Source: Lunularia cruciata
Lineage: Eukaryota; Streptophyta; Marchantiopsida; Lunulariales; Lunulariaceae
Assembly: GCA_948567375.1 (NCBI GenBank)
Contig: OX419762.1
Location: forward strand, 8,004,001-8,068,000
Direction of reading: 5' to 3'
Length of the DNA stretch: 64,000 nucleotides
In this document: positions 13,392 through 23,151 of the stretch, piece by piece
Layout of the letters: each line of letters begins with the position of its first letter
Numbering within the stretch: the stretch's first letter is position 1
Notes under the pieces: generated by a model
Database searches by the model: none
Seen by the model: the letters and a program-made list of their open reading frames with translations, nothing else
What the model was told of the DNA's origin: nothing
Position numbers and translations under genes: made by a program

Positions 13392-13406
13392 GTTTGAGTT
13401 TTGTCT

Positions 13407-13409
<3 letters not shown>

Positions 13410-13463
<54 letters not shown>
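13410..13463. repeat. (TA)n microsatellite
   Basis: About 54 bp of uninterrupted TA dinucleotide directly follow the acidic-tail frame. The Ile-Tyr runs seen on the opposite strand are an artefact of this repeat. Such runs are length-variable and form cruciforms easily. Confidence 0.95.
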
Positions 13464-13467
<4 letters not shown>

Positions 13468-13841
13468 ATGTTGGAAAACATACAAAGTTCTTTTGTATAT
13501 ACCATTACCAGATTTAATAAAAGAGTTCATTTAAGAAGCTTGAATTAATGAACTTGTGAACTTGTATATTTTTTAATTCAAACATGAATTTGTACTTCAG
13601 GGATAACTAAATGTATCACTTGTGTTCAAGTGTTCAACAGATTTGTGTTGAGACACGGCCCTTACCCTTTGTTGAGATAGCTCCTTTTCACTCTTCTTCC
13701 CCTTCACCACTTTCTCCGTTTGTGGAGGGGGTTGGTGACCCCAAGCATTTCAGTGTACCTTCACCTCCTTCTTGTTTTGTTGACACACTCACACTTAAGA
13801 TGATTGTGTTTGAGTGACTGAGTGTAGAGAGAGAAATCTCC

Positions 13842-14105
13842 TTGAGTGAGAGTAGACTAGAGCGTGTAGAGGAGAGAGTGAGATTAGTGCTTGAGCGTGA
13901 GAGTAGATTGGAGAGTGTAGAGGAGAGAGAAAGATTAGTGCTAGAGCAAGAGAGACTCCTTTGTGAGCAAGAGGATTTACTTGCTGCAAAGGAGGAGAGG
14001 CATCTGACCTTGATTACTTTTGAGATGGAGAGAGAGCAAAGATTAGCTGACTTGGACATGGACATACCAGATGCCGCTGCCATGGCAGAGGGTTACAGGC
14101 TCTAG
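13842..14105 (+). CDS. Coiled-coil protein fragment (family X, second block)
   Basis: A frame of about 87 codons is almost entirely heptad-like and charged: repeats of ESRLERVEERVRLVLERE type, then EQERLLCEQEDLLAAKEE, then a less regular end with DLDMDIPDAAAMAEGYRL. The DNA shows matching short direct repeats (GAGAGTAGA...GTGTAGAGGAGAGA), so the coil grew by local duplication. Similar coil-coding DNA continues to about 14250 with repeats of a GTAGAGGAGAGTGAGAGTAGT unit. A related coil is encoded on the minus strand near 63.2-63.8 kb. No catalytic motif is visible. A structural, Gag-like or scaffold role is possible but unproven. Confidence 0.45.
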   Translation: MSESRLERVEERVRLVLERESRLESVEERERLVLEQERLLCEQEDLLAAKEERHLTLITFEMEREQRLADLDMDIPDAAAMAEGYRL

Positions 14106-14741
14106 TTACAAAATCAAGCACAAGAGTTAGCATATGCTATAAAGAGATGTGAGAGTGCACATGTTCAGGTAGAGGAGAGTGAGAGTAGTCTAGCTCAGAT
14201 GAGAGCTCATGTAGAGGAGAGTGAGAGTAGTCCAGCTCATTTGAGGGCTTATGTGGCTTATCTTGGACCCAAACTACGTACTATTGCTTGCCAAACCTAT
14301 ACTTGTCATTAGATGTAGACCCAAATTAATGCCACCCATGTATTACCTCATAGTGTGGAAACTTAGGGCACTCATACTGAGTTTAGAGAGAGGATTTGCC
14401 TATGAGGAGAGAATATTCCATGTATCCTCTTCCCCAGCTTCCTACAGAAGAAGATTATTATTGTGGATGTTACTTGTATGGCATCATTATGGATTCTTGG
14501 TGCTATTGGTTTCCATGCATGGGATAATGGGACGAGTAGGCATGGTTGGTGCCCTCATACAAATTATGGGCCTGTAGGGTGGTTAGTCCATCTTGGTGTT
14601 AGCCATTTCATCCAGTTCTGTTTACTATGCTTTGAGGTTATCTTGTGGATAGATCTTACTCCGGATGGAGTGGAGTGGTTGCTACGGAGCATGTAGCAGT
14701 GGTCCAAACTCCCAGAGGGAGTTCACACTGGGTCTCACCTC

Positions 14742-15146
14742 ATGGCCTGTTTGTGGTCTACAGATATCCAGCAAGATTTTGAGTTCAGGGGACTTAGAGT
14801 TAGATCATATGAGCATTTTACTTCATTAGATTTATCTCTTCGTGATCTTTTGATCATAGATAGTTATGCACTCTCTTATTATAGGAACCATTTGCATAGT
14901 GCTATCCACCCTACCCACTTCCATCCTTATAGGGTACATAGAGCTTCATACACTTGGTCATTTGACCCTTTGATGAGTGCTTTGGATAGATTTTTCCATG
15001 ACAATAGGCCTACTATTAGTTGGGCAGAAGAGGAGTGGACATCACGTAGATTGAGTTCTTATAGTTGTGACCATATCCTCTTCTTGCTAGCAGTATTAGG
15101 CATCAAGACTTGGATAAGAGCAAGTGGTCCCTATGGTGGTCATTGA
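14742..15146 (+). CDS. Conserved block of unknown function (family X, third block)
   Basis: A 134-codon frame contains RGLRVRSYEHFTSLDLSLRD, DSYALSYYRN, AIHPTHFHPYRVHRASYTW, ALDRFFHDNRPTISWAEEEW and RRLSSYSCDHILFLLAVLGI. I do not recognise the domain. A second diverged copy is visible on the minus strand at about 28300-28520, sharing MACL, RSY..F.SL, DS.AL.Y.RN and AIHP in the same order. That argues this is a real, once-selected protein carried by a repeated element. The upstream boundary is unclear; the sequence between 14250 and 14740 is interrupted coding-like DNA. Confidence 0.45.
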   Translation: MACLWSTDIQQDFEFRGLRVRSYEHFTSLDLSLRDLLIIDSYALSYYRNHLHSAIHPTHFHPYRVHRASYTWSFDPLMSALDRFFHDNRPTISWAEEEWTSRRLSSYSCDHILFLLAVLGIKTWIRASGPYGGH

Positions 15147-16307
15147 GTCCATTTAGGATTCAACATCATGTATACCGTCATAGACTTGAGGATGCAGTAG
15201 TAACACTTAGACACCATGGTGCATCTCCCTCTTCATTTTCACCTCCTTAACCTCCATAGTCATAGGTTTAGGTTCTATTGGCTCCGCATTTATATACATA
15301 TTTTGTTCATTTCTTCCCATGTATACATTTATGTATTAATGTACACTTGTGAACTCTCATATTTTTGTCTAACTCTTGTATTTTCAAGTGCTATATACTC
15401 AATTGTGCCTTGTGTATCAAACATGTCATCACCTTGTAAATATGTGCGCCTTTCACATCAAGAGTCACCACCCTAAACCCATCATCGGTGTCCCTTAGCG
15501 CCATTGAGCATCTACAAGCGCCCACAAGCCATGACTTGCACCAAGGAGTTCATATGAGCGCCGACAAGCACCTACCGTATTTATGACTGCCTAAGAGTGC
15601 TACTGAGCGTCTGTGAGCTCCTACTAGCACCTACTAGCACTAGCTGGCCTTTATTCAAGGAAGTGTAGCATTGAGCGGCAACTAGCGGCTGCAAGAAAGA
15701 CTTTATGGGCGGCTATGAGTACCAACTCGTGGCATCTTGGGCTTACTCTACAACTAGCAGCTGCAAGAACAACTTTATGGGCAGCTATGAGTGCCAACTT
15801 GTGGCATCTTGGGCTTACTATGTGTGGCCAAGGAAAAACATGAGAGAAACTAAGTGGTGATGAGCTGCATCAGGCAGATGCTAGCAGCATTTATCAAGTT
15901 TCCATAACTCATCTTTGTTATAATTATAATAAAGGTTACATGGTGGTATACTATTTGATATCAGTAGAGTATGATGGACGTTAAACCTGAGTGAGCAATT
16001 TGAAATAGTTACTTATTTCCTCGAGAGTTTTCCTTGCTTGTATGAGACTCATTTTGATTTCATGAGTGCGCTTTGATTCCAAACTCTTCTCCTTAAATTT
16101 CTATTTGTTTGCCCTAGCTTTCCTTTTATTTGCGCTCAATTATTTCTCAACTTCAATTTTCATCTTCTTTATCTCTAATCTAACACGCTTTGCTTCCATT
16201 CTCATCATTGTTTTCTCTCTCTTCCCCATGTTGGCGGCTTCTAGTACAGCTAGTAGTAACCTCTCTCTGGATTCTATAGTATCTGCCTTCAACATGGTAA
16301 TTTTTGC
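15147..16307. other. Repeat-like non-coding stretch
   Basis: Rich in short GC words of the form AGCGCC, ACCTAC and CTAGCA (15480-15660), followed by a 72-bp tandem duplication. A T-rich stretch from about 16060 gives a hydrophobic-looking plus-strand frame that is probably meaningless. No gene is supported. It may be the tail of the family X unit. Confidence 0.35.
15679..15822. repeat. 72-bp tandem duplication
   Basis: A unit starting CAACTAGCGGCTGCAAGAA at 15679 is repeated from 15751, with a few substitutions (for example CGG/CAG and CTCGTGG/CTTGTGG). Two copies are seen. The divergence means the duplication is not recent. Confidence 0.85.
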
Positions 16308-17600
16308 TTAATCATGAGACAATGACATACTAGGTGACAACTTGGGTACCTTACTTGCAGATATTCCACCATTCCTCCTCTTTGGATCATGTTCTCCTTC
16401 GTGGTCGGTGAAAACACAATTAGATCCATCCCTTGCAGAAGTTAAAGGCGGTGGTGTAATGAAAGGCAAGTCCTCGATTGGTGGAACAAATGGAGACTCA
16501 TCCTTGGGTGATAGGATTCCGTTCTCCATGCCACTCGGTAAACTTTCTACCCCTTGGGTGTTTGCGACTAACTCGAGGCCCGAGTCAAGGAGCACCACAT
16601 CTAGAGTAGATGAGAATTGTGAGCACTCCTATGCACTTTCATGGACTTCCTCCTCGCCAGCTTCACAAATCTCACTCAAATTAGGATTACAATCTCCTAA
16701 ACTTACCATTGCCGGTGGACTTATGTTTGCTCTGGTCCCAAACATAGCTTCCATTCTTGCAAAATGCGTGCACATTCCATAAAATTTATCTTCTATAGTT
16801 CACCACCCTTTGCCATATTCCTTCTCGGTGAGACCTTCTCCCGTAGACTTGTTCTTAAGCTCCCAAGTTTCTTTGTACTGTTTCATGTACCGCAACCATT
16901 CCTTGTAAAGTCTGTCATAGAAGTAAGAAATCCTTCACCCTCCCTAATCAAAAAGGTTGTCATGAAACTAAATGCTATTGATTTCTAAATGGGCTTTTTG
17001 CAATTCCCACCATGAATTTGTGCAAAATGCTCGGGGTCCTCCAAATAATCCAGTATTTGGCTATAATGGTGCGTTGACATGCAAAATTGTTCATCCTTCT
17101 TGGTTTTGCCCGGCACGGAAGAAGCCATCCTCAACAAGTCTCCAAATTTCCCTAATGGTTTGTGAGGTTGCAAATCCAAAGATGACTCTATAGGTCCTGG
17201 ATGAGCATTGAAAAGTGAGTCTCCTACACTAAAAAAAGGTACTTGATCCCCATTGCAAAAATTTTGTTGCACTCCTAGCGTAAGAATCGTCAGAATTATT
17301 GACCTCCAATCAATTTCTTGGTTGCCGCATGGTGGCGCTGATCATTTCCCACACCAATGCAAAATTACAAAACCGCAGTTAGTTGCCTGACAATTTGCAC
17401 ATTTGCTCCAAATGGTGGTGAATTCAAGTTTAGAAATTTCAATTGTTGTGCGGTGCCATTTTGGATATTGAATACGGAAACCAAATCATCAATCATACGT
17501 GACTCGACTGACCGCATGGTCACCCTCTTGAGGAAACATGTCACTCTGTCTGACAATCATTTATTTAGTTACGGCATTCCTAGACATCTGTAAAATATGA
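16308..17600 (-). pseudogene. Possible decayed minus-strand coding region
   Basis: Three minus-strand frames look more protein-like than the plus strand: 17365-17556 (contains RVTMRSVESRMIDDLVSVFN), 16985-17272 (contains THHYSQILDYLEDPEHFAQI) and 16308-16598 (proline-rich, contains PPIEDLPFITPPPL). They lie in order with frame changes between them, as expected of an old gene or transposon-encoded protein. I cannot assign a family. A DNA-binding accessory protein of the Harbinger type was considered because of the neighbour at 9.6 kb, but no diagnostic motif is visible. Confidence 0.3.
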
Positions 17601-17850
17601 TTTGATTTTTATAAATGAATGCAATTTGCATAATATATCCCTTAACTTAACTGAAGTTACAAAGAATTCAGTTATTACAATCTCCTATCGTTACAAAGTT
17701 CACTATAAATTATTACAAAGTTTGTTAGTTATCCCCTAGACATCCGTCAAACCTATTTCTGAAACCCCCTATTGTCTTCATCTCTAGTTTGCCTTGCAAC
17801 TGCTTTCTTCTATCGAAAAAACTAGCAATCACAGTACCAGCGTCTGCAGG

Positions 17851-17877
17851 GATAGAGTGAGGTAGACTCGCTCTATC
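17851..17877. other. Hairpin, 11-bp stem
   Basis: GATAGAGTGAG (17851-17861) pairs with CTCGCTCTATC (17867-17877) through 11 positions, one of them G-T, around the loop GTAGA. It lies 11 bp before the longer palindrome at 17889. Confidence 0.6.
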
Positions 17878-17888
17878 TAATGGAGTGG

Positions 17889-17916
17889 GATATGATTATC
17901 TCGAGATAATCATATC
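17889..17916. other. Perfect 28-bp palindrome
   Basis: The half-site GATATGATTATCTC (17889-17902) is followed with no spacer by its exact reverse complement, ending at 17916. The centre is CTCGAG, flanked by two inverted GATAATC (I-box/GATA-like) words. A 28-bp perfect palindrome is very unlikely by chance in this length of DNA. It could be a dimeric protein-binding site or a cruciform. Confidence 0.8.
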
Positions 17917-20721
17917 GGCTAGAAGAATATCAAGGGCCCAAATTGATTGAAATTGGGTAAGTTATGGTGAAAAAGATTTACAAAACCATATAGTGTGTCT
18001 GTTTTCTTGATACCATAGCACGAGACCCAACTTCAAAGATTGTACTAGACGAATAATGGCCAGTTAGAATTAAAGACTCCATGTGTGTTTTCAAACCAAG
18101 ACAATGCAGAGAGTGATGTAAGCCTTAGAAGTGCGTCGGGATGGGAGGCCTCTCTGTTCATTCTTTCTCCCACTCAATTCATATGTGTTGTTGGAGAACC
18201 TTGTTATGCTGAGGACACCGTACAGCTAGAAAAAAAAGCACAAACACTGGTGACGTCAAGCATATCTATCTGTAATTACGTCCACAGAAGTTGAAAAAGA
18301 GGTACGAAGAAAAAATATAATTGATGGAGAGGCTCTCGGTACTCTGTTCGATAAAGTTACGAAGTTAAGTTGGTGAAACACAACCCTCAAGTACAGCAGG
18401 ATGATACTTCCAAGGGATCAAAAACTAAGACCGAAAGTAGGTATAATTTACGTAGATTGATCAACATACTAGCATAGAGCATTCAGCAGTCGATGAAAAA
18501 TGTTGGCTCGGACTGTTCTAGGTTTTTGATTTCTTAAGTCGTTAAACGCGAAGAGTTGGTACTTTGATGTGGCATCTGTCATCTGTGGATGACCTTCTAA
18601 CTTCTTGTTTATTAATGTAAACGGTACTGCAGTATAGAAATAGATAATGAGGAGTAGACAGAAATCGAAGGAAGTTCTATTCCCTTTTACTCTATCACCT
18701 AAACTTCATCGCCGATTGTGGTTGCAGGGTTTTGGAACCCAAAGCAAATCCCAGGCATGTTTGCTCCAAAGTTATGAAAGAAATACTCCACAAATCCGAC
18801 AGCAGTACACTCATGATTATTTTAGAAGAAATCAATAGACGTCTTGATAGTGCCCACAACGCAGAAGATTCTAGAAATACTCCGAAATTTCGACGGACTG
18901 TAAAGTCTTCAACGCTATCTAAGGGTCAAGATTAAGCTTGTTCGAATTTCGGCTCATGCTTATCGATCTCATTGGGAGACCATCAGCCTCAAACTTATCA
19001 CTCCACTCAAACAAGAGACTTGATTGAGATGAGTGCATATTGCAGTGTGTAGGGGTGATAGAGTGGTTGTAGTGATGAGTTTTCCTGCCACCAGTCAAGT
19101 CGCCACATTTTTAATTATAGAAATACTGCCGTCCCGCTAGCCTCTTTTGCCTCTCTTATTCTCAGTGCGAAGGTAACTTCCTGTCTAGCGGCGAAGGATA
19201 CTCACCACCATGTTAATTCATGATTTAATTATTGGTCACGCTTACCGCACTAAGAGCAATGGAGCTTATCAGTAACTCTATAAACGCCCCATAGATTTTA
19301 AACATGTGAATCTTTACTTGTTCCCACCACTACTGCTCCACGTTAGCGAGAAAAGTAGAACGAAGCAAGACTCTTCGTGCTAAAATTGAAAGATTGCAGT
19401 TGAAAAGTTTTCCACTGAACGTCAACTTCTCATGAAAGCGGAAAGGTAGATTTGAACTCTGAACGTACCTTCTATCCTAGATCGACCCACCGTCTTGAAG
19501 TGTTGAAGAAGCTTGATAAGGAAATCGCCCAGTATACACGATACCCAATTTTGCCTTTCCAAACACGAATTGTGACTGGTATACCAACCTTGCCGAGAGA
19601 AGAGAGGGACGCCATAAACTCCAACCTGGCTGAGATGTGTGCAGTCGATTGTGGATGGAGGAAAGTGAACATGATTCCGGGTTGATTAAAACATTAATCT
19701 TGTTGAAGACCACGTCAACCATTACAGAGCCAGGCCCCTGGAATGTTCACGTGCGAGACAAGAGCAAGACAGCCTTAGGAAAAGTACAGGCTATGGGGGT
19801 GGTCGGTCCGTCACTCTTTCCTGTACCATGGAATCATCGAGGCTGGACTCCTCGGGATCGGTCATTCTGCTCGGAAAGAAGTGCCAGCCGGTAGTTGCTT
19901 AGAATTTATTTTCCCACAGTACGTGCTTGACGACAATGCAGTCGCGAATTCGTATTTGCACTGACCCACATAGATTCCTTTCATGTTTTATACACATTAC
20001 GCGATGTTGACAACAACTGTGCCTTCCCATGTTTTGGCAAATGATGCTTCCATCTTATAATACCACAAACCACATCTGTTCTTTCTGTGGTTGATTAGAG
20101 TATGCTATTCGATTAGAGAAGGCTACTTTGAACAAGAGAAGGTAACCGTTATCGTTCACAATGTGTTAAATCTACTGTGTGCCCCAAATTGTCAAGATTT
20201 TGCGGATATTTCAATTCGAACTTCGTCACCGTATCCCCAACTTATTCTAGGCCTCCGATCAATCTAACAATCGGTATGTGAGTCCACTCATGCGCAACGC
20301 AGATTTCAGCTTTCAAGGACCTGGTGGCAAGCTCCTTACACAATGCATAGTGGAAGTTGCATACGCATACTGCATAGCAACTTTGGCAAGAGCCCTAAAG
20401 AATCAAGACACAAAATAGTTGAAATTCACTGAAATTTACATGTTGACTATAATCAATCGGCCACATAACTCTTTCCACCATGTAATCGCACTTTGATATA
20501 CAAGGGGGTTTCAAATTCCAAATTTTACAATCTTTAGGGGCAGAGCCTCGAGAGTAGGAAGTTTTAGCCTCGATAGTTGATGGGTACCAAAAAGTGCTTT
20601 ACGTGCAGGAGCGGGTACAGTTTCAATTTTTTCATCACTATGCGCAAATACTAGACTACATGGAAAATCTGAACACTTTAATCAGATTCACGGCGGGAAT
20701 AGTAAAAAACCAGTCCAGAAA

Positions 20722-20761
20722 AGTACATCATTTAGTTACATAGTACATCATTTAGTTACAT
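20722..20761. repeat. 20-bp perfect tandem repeat
   Basis: The word AGTACATCATTTAGTTACAT occurs twice head to tail with no mismatch, which indicates a recent small duplication. Confidence 0.95.
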
Positions 20762-20842
20762 GGCCCCTTACTTGGTCACGCACAGGAGAGGATTTTCACC
20801 TTTTATGAATGGTGAGAGGCTTTACAAAACTGGGTTCGATAC

Positions 20843-21531
20843 ATGAAATCGGTAAAGGACACCCGAGAATGGAAATACAGTTGCACTGCAGAGGATTTCA
20901 CTACAAGACTTGAATCTCACTACAAAAGACTTGAAGCGAGGATGGAGAATGATAAGGACAAAGTGAACCATCTTGGTCCACATTTCAAGAGAATGGATTT
21001 AATATTGGGAAGCAGAGCAAGTATATCTCCTTCAACTTTGGTTAGTATTGGTGGTGGTATCGAAGATGAAGTTCAAATCATGGATGGAGAATGCATGGAT
21101 CCACATGAAGAATTGGGGAAAATACTACACTAGATTAAATTCCGGTTAAAATCCTAAGCACCCAAGGTTCCTTAGAAGATCCATTGAATATGTTTAAAGA
21201 TGAAAGTCTAAATTGCAAGTGTACATTTGTAAATTATGAGTGTGGATCAAGAGGAATATGAGGATGAAAATCTATGCTTGACCGGAGAAAATGCAAAGGA
21301 AGAATATTCTCCAAGGAGAATCACTTGAGAGGAAATCAAGACAAGGGAGTCATTGCAGCAGTAGAGGAGAACCACTCTAGAGGAATCCCCGGTAAAAGAG
21401 AAGAGGAGAGTCAAGAAGACATTATGGAAGAGAAAAAAAGAGAAGAATCCAAGGAGAAAGATGAGCAAGAGACTAGAGAAGAAGCTTCAAAGAGAAGGAA
21501 GGTGACTTTTGAAAGAGAAGGAAAAAATTAA
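20843..21531 (+). CDS. Unrecognised charged frames
   Basis: Two frames are seen. 20843-21133 (about 96 codons) contains RLESHYKRLEARMENDKDKV and DPHEELGKILH. 21274-21531 is extremely rich in Glu, Lys and Arg (EEESQEDIMEEKKREESKEK). They could be remnants of one coiled-coil protein. The second may simply reflect purine-rich DNA. No family is recognised, no partner gene is clear, and the start codons are guesses. Confidence 0.25.
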
Positions 21532-22723
21532 AGTTACAAACATTACACCTACACTTGCTTTTTTTTCATAGGATTTAGCTAGCCATAGCAAACTGAAAAG
21601 TGACTCATTGGAATAAAGTGAGAGGTGTAAAATAGCTGAGATTGAAGCATAACAATCTGCAAAGATGGAGAAACACAAGAGAAAAGTTGAGACATATAGA
21701 CATCTTTAGAATCAAGAAAATCTGGTCCAAGGTAGAAAGGCTTTAGATGAAAAAAGGCAAAATCAAGGAGATCAAACCCAAGGAAATCTAAAGTATTATT
21801 ATCACATTTTCTTGTATTGATTCACATCCTTACACTAGCTCTAGTAATGGTTACAATGCGGACTCCAAGTTCTATGGACCAAATTATACGCACGATTTTA
21901 TGAGTTGGTATGAGAGCAAAGAATAGTAAGATCTCATAGAGGTTTGGTTTGATTTATTTCTTCCATTATAAACTGATTATTATATAAATTTTACTTGTTT
22001 TGCTTCTCCATTAGCAATGTATCTTTATATAACATGTTTTCTATTTGGCAATGATTCTTTATATGCAACAAGGATGGCAATAGTAGGCCCGTTTATATTA
22101 CATTGTTGCAATTTTTCTTGGTTACAAATCTTCTACTTCTAGACTGATCCAAATCATAACAAGATTGCAATCTTTACCATGTAACCTATGCAAAAAGGAT
22201 TACAAGGATTGTGCAACCTACTCAATCCTTGCAAATAAGATTGTTCAATTTGCACATTTAATGCATTCCATGTAAACTTTTTTGCGTGGAATGCAAGGAA
22301 AGACAAAGATCTTAGAGTATTGTGATCTTATATGAACATCTAAAGGTATAACATTTTGCATAAAAGATAGACCAATGTTACTCTTTTGCACATTTTTTTC
22401 AAGAAAGACCTTTTTATTGATGTATCTAGATCCTTGAGAAATTAGCGGGATGCAGATCAAAACTGAAATTGTTGTCTAACCATTTGACCAATAATTTTCA
22501 AAACATCATGAGAATCTCCAAAGTAAGAATGAGTCTATGCACTATTGTACAAAGTATCATGAAAAGCTCTTAAGTAATAATAAGTCCATCAAAACTCAAA
22601 CAAGCAGTGGTGCAAATATAAAACCTAAAGTGTTCAACATACCAAAGAGTACAATATATGAAAATGAAGTGTACAATAAACCTAGACCATAAGCTCCCAA
22701 TGTGATAATTTTCAATGACTAGA
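21532..22723. other. A+T-rich sequence, nothing recognised
   Basis: No gene, LTR end or tRNA-like sequence is seen. This is the left flank of the retroelement that starts at 22729. If the outer bed is a minus-strand family X unit, this would be its 3' flank. Confidence 0.4.
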
Positions 22724-22728
22724 TCTAT
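22724..22728. repeat. Target-site duplication TCTAT (left)
   Basis: TCTAT directly precedes the left LTR and recurs directly after the right LTR at 28037-28041, fixing both ends of this insertion. Confidence 0.8.
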
Positions 22729-23151
22729 GGTAAAAGACCAAGAGAGAAATAAGAGAATGAAGACAAGAGTGCAAGATCACATTGGGACTCTCAAGTGAGG
22801 GAAACCCTGAATGCCTAGTATGAGCTTGGGCTTTGGTATTCATAGTGAAACATACAAGGCTCTTGGGATGTACCCCTCTAGAAACCATCTTCTTGGAGTG
22901 CAAGCAAATTTAGTTGAGAAGCTTCCTTCTAGAAGCCACTTACTTGGCATGCAAGCTAAGCTAGCCGAGAGTTTCCAAGGAAGCTTACACTTAAAATTTT
23001 CCTACTTGGCATGTTTGTTATCTTATACTTGGAAGGTATCAAGAAGCTTCCTAGATGCTTCTAGAACATTCATTGAATTTCTTAGATAATTTGGCTTATT
23101 TGCTAACTTGTTAGTCTCTACTAACTCATACGCTAATTCCATATTAATACA
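22729..23151 (-). repeat. 3' LTR of the minus-strand chromovirus
   Basis: About 423 bp. Its outer border is set by the TCTAT duplication, and its inner border by the G-rich tract (AGTGGGGGAATA in the minus sense). It carries the CTTGG/AAGCTTC-rich promoter array in inverse orientation to element B. Confidence 0.8.
23043..23071. promoter_or_regulatory. Heat-shock-element modules in LTR
   Basis: GAAnnTTC at 23043-23050, then a perfect three-unit element TTCTAGAACATTC at 23059-23071 (TTC, GAA, TTC at 5-bp spacing). Three alternating units at this spacing is the minimal strong binding site for heat-shock transcription factor trimers. Confidence 0.55.

Larger units (their letters stand above)
17601..20842. 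other. Low-repeat region without recognisable gene
   Basis: The texture is like the first 9 kb: mixed composition, short frames only. One frame at 19452-19685 (77 codons, contains YTRYPILPFQTRIVTGIPTL) is the best coding candidate, and a loosely open frame follows to about 20400. Neither matches a family I know. Two tandem hairpins (17851-17916) and a 20-bp tandem repeat (20722-20761) are the only clear structures. Confidence 0.4.

Noticed and set aside
13317-13530. Minus-strand frames with long Ile-Tyr runs
   Set aside because: They are translations of the (TA)n microsatellite.
11110-15960. Possible LTR pair around family X
   Set aside because: Both flanks share GC words such as AGCGCC and ACCTAC, but I could not align them as direct repeats and found no target duplication or primer site.
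16066-16311. Hydrophobic plus-strand frame resembling a membrane protein
   Set aside because: T-rich DNA gives Phe/Leu runs automatically. The opposite strand is the more protein-like one and no family motif is present.
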